A stretch of DNA of 64,000 bases, taken from the NCBI RefSeq assembly GCF_017377395.1, contig NZ_CP061800.1, positions 5,539,633 through 5,603,632 on the forward strand. Direction: 5' to 3'. The DNA is from Desulfonema magnum. GTDB lineage: Bacteria > Desulfobacterota > Desulfobacteria > Desulfobacterales > 4be13. The number at the start of each line of letters is the position of its first letter. Positions within the stretch are counted from its first letter, which is position 1. Below are positions 16,181 through 24,074 of the stretch, piece by piece. The notes below the pieces were generated by a model. It had not been told where the DNA came from, ran no database searches, and was given only the letters and a program-made list of their open reading frames with translations. A program made the position numbers and the translations under genes.

Positions 16181-16828
16181 ATGATAGTTTTCGGAACCCG
16201 GGGAAGGACTATTGCCGGGCAAGAGATGATAGAAGGAGTGAAATGCCCGAATTGCGGCAACACCCAACATGCCACATTCGGCATTCTGAGATATTTTCAT
16301 ATCTTCTGGATTCCGACATTTCCGACATCAAGAGTCGCAGGCATTATGTGTCTGAATTGCAAGGGAACATTTACAGACGAAGAGATTCCCGGAGAATTGG
16401 GTCGGCAAATAAGATCGTCGGTTTTCAACAGGAAGAACACCCTCCCCATGTTCGCCGGACTGGCAATAATTGCCTGCCTTATGATATTCGCCATGATTAC
16501 TTCTGTGATCGACGACAGAAGAGATATCGAGTATCTTGGGAAGCCCGAGAAAAACGATTTTTACATAGTGGATTTTACAAAAATATTCAAAGATGCCGAT
16601 TCCGAATACAACTACGGCATAATGAGGGTAAAGTCCGTATCGGGAAACATGGTCGAACTGATGGTAAGCAAAATCGGATATATGCTGTCGACCGGTCCCG
16701 CCAGAGATATCGATAAAGGTAAGGCAAAGAAGAACAGTTACTATGCGGGAGAAACTATTCATATAGATATCTCCGGTCTCGGAAAGATGAAAGAGGACGG
16801 TGCGATATGCTCCGTAGAACGGCGATGA
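16181..16828 (+). CDS. zinc-ribbon membrane protein (cassette gene)
   Basis: 215 residues from the ATG at 16181, preceded by AAAGGAACGG; an earlier in-frame ATG (16115) would overlap the lipoprotein gene. Two CxxC pairs (KCPNCGNTQ at about 22 and MCLNCKG at about 55) form a zinc ribbon. One membrane span follows (PMFAGLAIIACLMIFAMITS, about 95-114), then an extracytoplasmic C-terminal domain. The family of zinc-ribbon proteins with WIPTFP is common, but its function is not known to me. Confidence 0.75.
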   Translation: MIVFGTRGRTIAGQEMIEGVKCPNCGNTQHATFGILRYFHIFWIPTFPTSRVAGIMCLNCKGTFTDEEIPGELGRQIRSSVFNRKNTLPMFAGLAIIACLMIFAMITSVIDDRRDIEYLGKPEKNDFYIVDFTKIFKDADSEYNYGIMRVKSVSGNMVELMVSKIGYMLSTGPARDIDKGKAKKNSYYAGETIHIDISGLGKMKEDGAICSVERR

Positions 16829-16858
16829 ACAAATCCGGAGTAACTTACTGATTGAAAA

Positions 16859-16949
16859 AACTAACCCGGCGTTGCAGCGGACGGGCGGGGCGCATCGGTA
16901 AATGAAGCGCATCGCCAAACCCCGCCCGCCGCTGAACTCTGCGTTATTT
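16859..16949 (+). other. attC site 3
   Basis: AACTAACCCGGCGTTGCAGC to CTGCGTTATTT; differs from site 2 by a few bases in the loop (GGTAAATGAAGCGCATCGCC). Confidence 0.9.
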
Positions 16950-16966
16950 CAAATAAGGAGATTATA

Positions 16967-17872
16967 ATGAAATATATTGCGGTAATCATATTAACATCGT
17001 TATTGTCGTTTTATTCATATGCAGGGATGTTGGACGACAGAGCAAAATTTAGCGCAGAATTAATTGCTAACAGCTATAAAGCCGACGGTCCTGTTCGTAA
17101 GGTGAACAGGAAAGGAGTCAGAACAATAAAATATACTTCCGGAAATAATAAGTTATCAGCTTATCTTTATATTCCGCCGGAAACAGATAAAAAGAAATTG
17201 CCGGCGATTGTCTGGGCGCATGGCGGTTTCGGCGGAATCGGTCCGAGTCTGTTTGAGGAACAAAGTCCGTCAAACGATCAGTCAGTAATGCAATTTGTTG
17301 ATGCAGGTATGGTTGTCATGACTCCTTCATGGCGTGGCGAAAATGACAACCCCGGCAAGTTTGAGCTTTTTTACGGGGAAGTGAATGATTTGCTGAGTGC
17401 CGCGGGATATCTGAAAACAATCGACATTGTTGATCAGTCACGTATCTACTTAGGCGGGCATAGCACAGGCGGGACATTAGCACTTCTTGTTGCTGTAGCT
17501 CCCAATAATCTGAGAGCAATATTCTCTTTCGGCGGAGCCCCGGATATCTTGTCTGTGGTCAGTAACGGAGAAGGATACGGGAATACTCCTTTCAACTATA
17601 AAAACAAGAAGGAATCATACTTAAGATCTGCGATTAATTATGTCTCCGATATCAAGACCAAAACTTTCTATTTTGAGGGACTGTCATCTTATGCAGGATA
17701 TGCTCTTAAAATGAATGAACTTGCAAGTAATTATGGAGTTCCTTTCAAAGCTTACATCTTTCCAAACGGAGATCACTTTAATATTTTGTATCCTCTTAAA
17801 CGGCTTATTGTAAAAAAGATAGAAGAAGATAAGGGGGAGAAGACAAACATCAGTTTTGATTTCAATAACTAA
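16967..17872 (+). CDS. secreted alpha/beta hydrolase, prolyl-oligopeptidase/dienelactone-hydrolase type (cassette gene)
   Basis: 301 residues. Signal peptide MKYIAVIILTSLLSFYSYAG with likely export. Catalytic features: nucleophile Ser in GGHSTGGTLA (about residue 166), oxyanion WAHGGFGG (about 84), and a late His in NGDHFNILYP. The S9/DLH-like fold suggests ester or peptide hydrolysis in the periplasm; the substrate cannot be told. Ribosome-binding AAGGAG 9 nt upstream. A GTTAGGTC core-like motif follows its stop (17876-17883). Confidence 0.8.
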   Translation: MKYIAVIILTSLLSFYSYAGMLDDRAKFSAELIANSYKADGPVRKVNRKGVRTIKYTSGNNKLSAYLYIPPETDKKKLPAIVWAHGGFGGIGPSLFEEQSPSNDQSVMQFVDAGMVVMTPSWRGENDNPGKFELFYGEVNDLLSAAGYLKTIDIVDQSRIYLGGHSTGGTLALLVAVAPNNLRAIFSFGGAPDILSVVSNGEGYGNTPFNYKNKKESYLRSAINYVSDIKTKTFYFEGLSSYAGYALKMNELASNYGVPFKAYIFPNGDHFNILYPLKRLIVKKIEEDKGEKTNISFDFNN

Positions 17873-17977
17873 ATGTTAGGTCAGACTTGGTGCCCTGCGG
17901 CATAATTTGCCACGGCTTTATCTCAGTTGGGCGGTTAAATGGAGCAAAGGGAGAGTGAGATAATCCGTTTTGTTAAA

Positions 17978-18068
17978 AAATAACCTAGCGTTGCAGCGGA
18001 CGGGCGGGGCGCATCGGTAAATGAAACGCATCGGAAAACCCCGCCCGCCGCTGAACTCTGCGTTATAT
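17978..18068 (+). other. attC site 4
   Basis: AAATAACCTAGCGTTGCAGC to CTGCGTTATAT; same stem sequence as sites 2 and 3. Confidence 0.9.
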
Positions 18069-18095
18069 TTTCTACTAATAAAAGGAGCAGGAATT

Positions 18096-18890
18096 ATGAA
18101 ACAATTGATTTTATCTTTCATTTTAATTTTAACGTGTTGTATAGGAAAATATCCCTGCGCTTATGGAGAATCCATTGAATTAACGGCAGGTGCATTTAAA
18201 GGTGCTGAGCCTTTTTATACGAGTCAGGAACGTAATGGAAAGATAAAAATATCCGGTATGAATGTTGAAATAATAAATGCTTTTGTCCGAAAGGCCCCTG
18301 AATTTCAAATTAAGTTACAATCACAAATGTTGCCCGTACCAAGGCTTTTTAAATATTTGCAAGATAATACAGTTCAGGTTGTTTTCGGAGTGGCGAAAAA
18401 TACCGAAAGAGAGAAAATATATCAATATTCCGATATTCCTCTTTATCCGGTGAAATTCAGTTTTATAGTACGGGCAGACGATAAAGAAGTCCATCATATC
18501 AGCACTTTTGAAGAAATGAAACGGTCAGGGGGTACTGTACTTGGTGTAAGGGGAAGCAATGCAATAAATCTGTTCGAAAAAAAGACAAATCATCTCAGTA
18601 TTCCGACAGAAGTGGTTCCGACGATTGAGCAGAATTTCAAAAAAATGTTTGCTGGCAGGGGAAGGTACTTTGTTTTTAATAACTATTCACTGATTGACGG
18701 TGCAAAGCAATTCGGTTTTTATGACAGAATAATAATGATTCCCCTCGTACTCAAAGAGGGATATCACTGGCTTGTATTTTCGAAAGCGGTTCCCCAGGAA
18801 GTTGTGCAGAAAGCAAATGCGGTTTTGCACGAACTTCAGGAAAGCGGAGAACTTAGAAAAATTTATGAGAGATATGGAAATTTGCAATAA
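18096..18890 (+). CDS. periplasmic solute-binding protein, family 3 (cassette gene)
   Basis: 264 residues from the ATG at 18096, behind AAGGAGCAGG. Signal peptide MKQLILSFILILTCCIGKYP. The rest is a type II periplasmic-binding fold (SBP_bac_3 like): GMNVEIINAFVRKAP, VVFGVAKNTEREKIYQYSD, GVRGSNAI, and C-terminal ELQESGELRKIYERYG. No ABC permease or ATPase gene is adjacent, so it may be an orphan binder or a sensor partner. A similar protein is in the next cassette. Confidence 0.8.
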   Translation: MKQLILSFILILTCCIGKYPCAYGESIELTAGAFKGAEPFYTSQERNGKIKISGMNVEIINAFVRKAPEFQIKLQSQMLPVPRLFKYLQDNTVQVVFGVAKNTEREKIYQYSDIPLYPVKFSFIVRADDKEVHHISTFEEMKRSGGTVLGVRGSNAINLFEKKTNHLSIPTEVVPTIEQNFKKMFAGRGRYFVFNNYSLIDGAKQFGFYDRIIMIPLVLKEGYHWLVFSKAVPQEVVQKANAVLHELQESGELRKIYERYGNLQ

Positions 18891-19016
18891 GGAAAGTGCA
18901 GAATTCTGTCAGGACAGGATTTACGCAGTTGCTTTTCAGGAATCTGATTTTTATTGTGCAGAGCGGTATTCTCACCGATAAAAAAAACAATTGTGAAATC
19001 CTTTAAAAAATGAAAA

Positions 19017-19101
19017 ATATAACCCGGCGCTCAAGCGGATTTGCGGGGTTCCGGTCGCTGCGCTCCCTCCACCCCGCAAACCGCTTAGCTTGTCGTTATG
19101 C
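19017..19101 (+). other. attC site 5
   Basis: ATATAACCCGGCGCTCAAGC to GTCGTTATGC with a TTGCGGGG/CCCCGCAA stem; loop GTCGCTGCGCTCCC. Confidence 0.88.
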
Positions 19102-19144
19102 CCTTTTGTTTATGATAATTTTCTAAAAAAAGGAGAAATCAACG

Positions 19145-19957
19145 ATGAAAAATTTAAAAGTGCGCAAAACAGCGGTTGTGGTTTTTTTTCTCTCATTTCT
19201 GATATCCGTGCCCTGTTTCCCGGAAGAGATGACACCGGAAAAATCAGAACATCCGGATGTAATCCGTATAGCTTTGGAAGAATACCCGCCTTTGCAGTCA
19301 CCGACGCTTAAATATTTCGGTTCTGATTGCCGCATACTTACAGAATCTTTTGAATCGGTAGGAATAAAAGTCATATACGGCTGGTTCCCGTGGAAGCGTT
19401 GTCTGTACTATGTCAAGAACGGAGAATGGGATGCAGCGGCGAATGGATCGTCCACACCTGAGAGAGAGAAATTTTTCTGGTTTTCAGAACCGGTCAGCAT
19501 TTCAAAAACTGTGTTTTTTCATCGTAAGGATTATTCATTTGACTGGAACGTGCTTGACGATCTGAAAGGACACCGCATAGGTGTAATACTGGGGCATGTC
19601 TATGGAGAGGCATTTGAAAATATCAGAGATGAACTGACAATCGATGTGGCGGGTATAGTTCCTCACAACAACTTAAAGAAATTATATGCAAAACGGATTG
19701 ATATCACACCTGTTGATCTGACAACCTGTGTCTTTATGATGAAAACCGACAGCAAACTTCAGAAAATCGCAGACAGCATAACCTGGCATCCCAAACCGAT
19801 TCAGAGTGCCGAGTGGTGCCTCATGTTTTCCAAAAAAGTAGAAAAGAACAAACATATGCTGAAACTGTTCAACAGGGGATTGAAGATATTGAAAGATGAC
19901 GGCAGATGTGACCGGTATCATGAAGAAGCACTGAATGGTGAGTACGGAACAAAATAG
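19145..19957 (+). CDS. periplasmic solute-binding protein, family 3 (cassette gene)
   Basis: 270 residues. Signal peptide (KTAVVVFFLSFLISVPCFPE). SBP_bac_3-like body: IRIALEEYPPL, GWFPWKRCLYYVKNGEWDAAANGS, EREKFFWFSEP, GHRIGVILGHVYG. Homologous in layout to the protein in the previous cassette, though clearly diverged. The stop is 16 nt before attC site 6. Confidence 0.8.
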   Translation: MKNLKVRKTAVVVFFLSFLISVPCFPEEMTPEKSEHPDVIRIALEEYPPLQSPTLKYFGSDCRILTESFESVGIKVIYGWFPWKRCLYYVKNGEWDAAANGSSTPEREKFFWFSEPVSISKTVFFHRKDYSFDWNVLDDLKGHRIGVILGHVYGEAFENIRDELTIDVAGIVPHNNLKKLYAKRIDITPVDLTTCVFMMKTDSKLQKIADSITWHPKPIQSAEWCLMFSKKVEKNKHMLKLFNRGLKILKDDGRCDRYHEEALNGEYGTK

Positions 19958-19972
19958 GCTTTTTAATAAAAG

Positions 19973-20072
19973 GCATAACCAGTCGCTGCACCGGACGCAA
20001 GGGGCTACGGGTTCCTGAATGAAGTTGTTCAGTAAATCCGCCCCTTGCCGCCGGTGAGCTTTGTCGTTATAT
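19973..20072 (+). other. attC site 6
   Basis: GCATAACCAGTCGCTGCACC to TTTGTCGTTATAT; stem GCACCGGACGCAAGGGGC with CCCCTTGCCGCCGGTGAGC; larger loop than sites 2-5. Confidence 0.88.
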
Positions 20073-20096
20073 TTTTTACTAAGGAGGGTTAGCAAT

Positions 20097-20465
20097 ATGA
20101 AGAAACAGATTCTTCAACAAATGGTTTATGCTTTTACAGCTTTGTTTTTGGCAGCCTCTTTCGGCAACGCCTATGGAGAGGATTTCTATTCTTTAGTCAG
20201 CAAACTCAAACTGGGGGATAAACTTTTTGCAGTTGTTCCTCACAGAGTAGATGGCGGATATACTGTAATGACCGGTACTGTGGAAAGAAACAGAGACAGT
20301 GGACGTAAAATTGTCGTTTGGATAGGTTCTAAAATTAAACATCCCCGTCAGGGAGTTCCTGAACAATGGATCACTTCCCCTCACGATGTAGACTATGAAT
20401 ATGTCTATGCGTCTGAAGCAGAAGCATGGAAGGCAGCAGCTAAGTTTAACAACAAAGGGAAATAA
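20097..20465 (+). CDS. small secreted protein (cassette gene)
   Basis: 122 residues from ATG 20097, with AAGGAGGG upstream. Signal peptide ends at about AYGED. The mature part (FYSLVSKLKLGDKLFAVVPH...) is one small beta-rich domain with a Lys-rich tail. Not recognised. Confidence 0.65.
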   Translation: MKKQILQQMVYAFTALFLAASFGNAYGEDFYSLVSKLKLGDKLFAVVPHRVDGGYTVMTGTVERNRDSGRKIVVWIGSKIKHPRQGVPEQWITSPHDVDYEYVYASEAEAWKAAAKFNNKGK

Positions 20466-20543
20466 CATAGTCATACAGTCTATTGTTTGTCGATTTGTGA
20501 GATATTCAGAACAGAAAAATGAAGCAGACAGGCTGTATGAAAA

Positions 20544-20636
20544 ATATAACCCAATGTTGAAGCGGACGGCGGGGGCTGGTTCTCGGTCGAAAGGGTCTGC
20601 CAAATCCCCCGCCGCCGCTGAACCTGAGCGTTATAT
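20544..20636 (+). other. attC site 7
   Basis: ATATAACCCAATGTTGAAGC to CTGAGCGTTATAT; stem GGACGGCGGGGG/CCCCCGCCGCC. Confidence 0.9.
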
Positions 20637-20723
20637 TAAGCCTCACGGCAGGGAAGAAAGGGGTCAGGTTACAATGTCGGATCACAAAGTGATCGGTTTT
20701 TCGCATATTTCGGAGGAGGAGAG

Positions 20724-21017
20724 GTGATCTGCGACGGCGACGCGTGTATCATAGCGGGTTCTGAGGCGAAGATGAAAGATTACGTCTCCCGCATGAACCT
20801 GAAAGGCAGCCCGGCAATAAAGAGGACCCGCTTCGGAGAGATAAAAAAGGGTCTCGGACTCGGAGCGGCATACTGCTTCGACGAGGAGTCATACGGCCGT
20901 TTTTATCCGTCTGCGCAAAAGGCGGGGATAAAAGCCGGGCCGGAGGATTTTTCAGGGGAGACGCCGACGGGCCTTCATTTCGTGAGGGTCGGAAAAATGT
21001 CAGTGTCGGGGAACTGA
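20724..21017 (+). CDS. hypothetical protein upstream of an IS91-type transposase
   Basis: 97 residues from GTG at 20724, overlapping the end of an 18-codon frame at 20674 (MSDHKVIGFSHISEEER). GC-rich compared with flanking cassettes and similar in base use to the transposase 16 nt downstream, so both likely arrived together. No recognised domain; the mix of Gly/Lys and short loops gives no function. Confidence 0.5.
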   Translation: MICDGDACIIAGSEAKMKDYVSRMNLKGSPAIKRTRFGEIKKGLGLGAAYCFDEESYGRFYPSAQKAGIKAGPEDFSGETPTGLHFVRVGKMSVSGN

Positions 21018-21033
21018 AAGGGAGGAACGTGCG

Positions 21034-22467
21034 ATGAGACTTCCCGAAGACCTTGAAAGAAAACATGTCATATCGGAACTGAGGAGGGAGGGAATTTTCC
21101 CGGGAGGGGACGGGCCGCTGCCGGTGCCGGCATCTCCGGCGGAAATCCGTCCGGACGTCGGCGAACTTTGTCCGCCGGGATTTTCGGCGCATCCCGTGTC
21201 TCCGTTTCCGGGACACGGCGTTTTGCATACGGACGGGAATGCGGCGGAACCGCCTCCGGAGCGTCCGGCATGGGAGGTTGCGGACATCTTCCGCCTTCAC
21301 GGGGAGGAACACCGTGAGAGACACACCCTCACGCCGCGGCAGCGGAAGGTGATGTCCGACATTGAAAACTGCCGAACGGGCGAGTTCGGATTTCATGCGG
21401 AGGTGTGCGGGGAATGCGGCCACACGGAGATATCGTACAACTCCTGTCACAACCGTCACTGCCCGAAATGCCAGGGCATTGCGAAACGCAGATGGGTGAA
21501 CGCCCGCGTCGGACAGCTTCTTCCCATACCTTATTATCACGTCGTGTTCACCCTTCCGAACATGATATTTCCGCTGTGCCATTATAATCAGGCGCTTATA
21601 TACGATCTCCTTATCACCTGTGCGGCGGAGACGCTGAAAGCGTTCGGAAAGGATCCGAAATGGCTCGGAGCGGAGATCGGATTTTACGGAATACTTCACA
21701 CATGGGGTCAGACCTTATGCACGCACCTTCACATTCACTTTGTCGTGACCGGCGGAGGCCTGAACGAACACGGAGAATGGGTGAGTCCGAAATGCGGAGG
21801 AAAATTCCTGTTCCCGGTGTGCGCCCTTTCGAAGGTGTTCCGGGAAAAGTTTGTCGGCGGACTGAAAAAGGCGTATTATGACGGAGAACTGACCGTGCCG
21901 GATGAGAGGGCGGAACTGAGGAAGCCGGAGGGATTTGAGAAATGGCTGAACAGCCTCGTCGCCCGGAGATGGGTCGTGTATGCGAAAGCGCCGTTCGCCG
22001 GGCCGGAGGAGGTGGTGAGATACATCGGAAGATACACGCACCGTGTTGCGATAAGCAGCCACCGTATCATATCCGTTGAAAACGGACAGGTCACGTTCTC
22101 ATACAAAGATTACAAAGACGGAGGACGGAAAAGGGAGATGACCCTGACGGCGGACGAGTTCATCCGCCGCTTTCTTCTTCATGTGCTGCCGTCCGGGTTT
22201 CACCGGATCCGCCATTACGGAATCCTCGCCAACGGGAGGGCCGCAAAAAACACGGAGATGATCCGTGAGATGCTGAGATCGGAAGATGGCACCGGCGACG
22301 GGACACCCGCACCGGAGCCGGGAGATGAGTTCACGAAAACCTGCCCCGTCTGCGGCGGCGGGAAAATGATCTGCGTTCTCATCGTTCATCCGTATTACAG
22401 AATCAGCCGCACGCATCTTCTCCCGCCGCATCTCACAGGCGGGGAGGCGTATGAGGACACATCATAA
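21034..22467 (+). CDS. IS91-family (Y2/HUH) transposase
   Basis: 477 residues, GC-rich. N-terminal zinc-binding domain (CGECGHTEISYNSCHNRHCP, about residues 128-147), then HUH metal motif HLHIHFVVTGG (about 230) and the paired Tyr region YIGRYTHRVAIS (about 330). These are the marks of IS91/IS801 rolling-circle transposases. The first 75 residues are an atypical Pro/Gly-rich extension; the usual start is nearer WEVADIFRLHGEEH. I could not define oriIS/terIS ends. The element sits between attC sites 7 and 8, as if it occupied one cassette position. The stretch 22468-22731 has no gene. Confidence 0.9.
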   Translation: MRLPEDLERKHVISELRREGIFPGGDGPLPVPASPAEIRPDVGELCPPGFSAHPVSPFPGHGVLHTDGNAAEPPPERPAWEVADIFRLHGEEHRERHTLTPRQRKVMSDIENCRTGEFGFHAEVCGECGHTEISYNSCHNRHCPKCQGIAKRRWVNARVGQLLPIPYYHVVFTLPNMIFPLCHYNQALIYDLLITCAAETLKAFGKDPKWLGAEIGFYGILHTWGQTLCTHLHIHFVVTGGGLNEHGEWVSPKCGGKFLFPVCALSKVFREKFVGGLKKAYYDGELTVPDERAELRKPEGFEKWLNSLVARRWVVYAKAPFAGPEEVVRYIGRYTHRVAISSHRIISVENGQVTFSYKDYKDGGRKREMTLTADEFIRRFLLHVLPSGFHRIRHYGILANGRAAKNTEMIREMLRSEDGTGDGTPAPEPGDEFTKTCPVCGGGKMICVLIVHPYYRISRTHLLPPHLTGGEAYEDTS

Positions 22468-22731
22468 TACAAATGACGTAAGAATGTATAATATAGTATG
22501 TCACATCTTACCGAAATAAAATATCATGTTCCGTGTTCGGAAACGGAAGTCACGGGGCGGAGGTGTGTCCTGAGAACGGAACCGGCATAAAAAAAGGGGA
22601 GATCATGTCATCCGGAAGACATAATTTTCAGCAAAACCGAAATAAAAACAGAGACGGGGGAGGGGGAAAGAACATATCCGGAAGACGGAAAAAGGTGCTT
22701 TCACCCATAGCCGGTCATTAACACCGGCTTA

Positions 22732-22825
22732 ATATAACCAGCCGTTGATGCGGCACAAATCGGACAAAAAAAATCGCAGGGCGATTTTTTTTGTCCGATT
22801 TGTGCCGCATAACTAAATGTTAGGC
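22732..22825 (+). other. attC site 8 with a long perfect stem
   Basis: ATATAACCAGCCGTTGATGC to AACTAAATGTTAGGC. The middle is one near-perfect palindrome, GCGGCACAAATCGGACAAAA and its complement, around an AATCGCAGGGCGATT loop. The right side lacks the usual spacer bulge seen in sites 2-7. Confidence 0.75.
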
Positions 22826-22855
22826 TAACATAAATTAGCAAAGAGGAAAGAGTCA

Positions 22856-23354
22856 ATGTTTAATAAGGCATCAAAAGAAAATATTTTTTGGCCTGGAATT
22901 TATGATAAAGTTACAGCTCGCGAAGCGGCAAAACAGGGATGGACGGCTGCTCTTTTCAGCGGCGGGATAACTCTTCTTATGATAGTCTTCGGTGGTGCAG
23001 AGATAATGAATTTATTAGATGTAGCCTTAATTTGCCTTATTGGATATGGGTGTTTAAAAATGTCACGCACTGCTGCTATTGCAGGATTGGTATATACTAT
23101 TTCTAATGGCATTTACAAGTACAGTGTGCATAAGACCTTGGGATTAATGCCGCTATTTGCAATCTTTTATATAAACTCTGTACGAGGCACTTTTTATTTT
23201 TCTAATGATGATGCAAAAAAAGACCGAAAATGTTCAACAGTTGCTCGAATGTGAAAATTGCAGATCGACCTATAATCCTAACGACTTTCGCGACGATGCT
23301 CCCGAATGGTTATGTTCAAATTGCGGGAAGACATTACCAAAATCTGGCAATTAA
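22856..23354 (+). pseudogene. small membrane protein with C-terminal zinc ribbon, probable frameshift (cassette gene)
   Basis: The frame from 22856 gives 132 residues with three to four hydrophobic spans (AALFSGGITLLMIVFGGAEI, LLDVALICLIGYGC, LMPLFAIFYIN). Near its end, in a run of seven A (23215-23221), a different frame takes over and encodes a clean zinc ribbon (LECENCRSTYNP...WLCSNCGKTLPKSGN, ending 23354). Six A would join the two parts. The ribbon part could also be its own 48-residue gene from ATG 23208. No attC site is visible before the next gene. Confidence 0.6.
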
Positions 23355-23445
23355 TAGCCGAGCAAAGCTTTTGCAACGCAAAAGCCGCGTCTGCTGAAAA
23401 GCGACATCAGGCCGGCAAAGACAAATATGAAGAAAGGTGAAAAGA

Positions 23446-23742
23446 ATGATTCTACAGGATGTTATAGATGATATCCATGCTCTTTACGAGGATCTGCGAG
23501 TCTATGAGCGGAAATACGGCATTCTATCGGAAACATTTTACGAATTGTATGAAGGCGGCACCGAACCTGAGAATGACGACTGGGTGCTGGACTGGTCGGA
23601 CTGGGCGGGAGCCTACAAACTTCTGATACGCAGGCAGGAACAGTATCGTGAGACTGTTCGGGAACTGAAAAAACGCCCCTCGTCCCTTATCAGTCTGATC
23701 GCCGGAGGATCACGCCATGAACCCGTTCACATCGCTTCGTGA
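23446..23742 (+). CDS. TumA-like antitoxin candidate
   Basis: 98 residues from ATG 23446 (AAAGG 9 nt upstream; GTG 23437 is an alternative). Predicted mostly helical, with YERKYGILSETFYELYEGG and DWSDWAGAYKLL. The same layout is found in the protein at 52604-52930 (KYNMTSETFSEKFDAGELGD), which also precedes a DUF6516-type gene. It overlaps the toxin frame by 26 nt. Assignment as antitoxin is by this pairing and order. Confidence 0.65.
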   Translation: MILQDVIDDIHALYEDLRVYERKYGILSETFYELYEGGTEPENDDWVLDWSDWAGAYKLLIRRQEQYRETVRELKKRPSSLISLIAGGSRHEPVHIAS

Positions 23743-24074
23743 GTATGAGAGGTTTGTTTACACTGTCCGCCAGCTTTTTCCGTCTGTGAGAAGTTCCAGC
23801 CTCGTGGTCATTCAGAGAGGAAGGCGTACGGCGATCCTGCGGGGAGAGCTCGTTTTTGAGAGCGGCTGGCGTCTGACGGTTCGGGAGCGGCTGTCCTCCG
23901 ACAATGACACCGTGGAAATCGAATCTTACGGATATGAGATATGGCGGGGATCGGACAAAACAGCGTGGTATGATTCCCAGCCCCATCGGAATGATCATGC
24001 ATTACAGATTTCTCATCCTCATCACAAACATGTTCCGCCGGATATCAAACACAATCGGATCCCCGCCCCTCAGC

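Noticed and set aside
17873..17883. Additional attC site after the hydrolase gene
   Set aside because: Only a GTTAGGTC core-like motif; no paired left arm or stem is visible before attC site 4.
20749..21699. 316-residue minus-strand frame
   Set aside because: Antisense of the IS91-type transposase and its upstream gene; the GC-rich DNA leaves all frames open.
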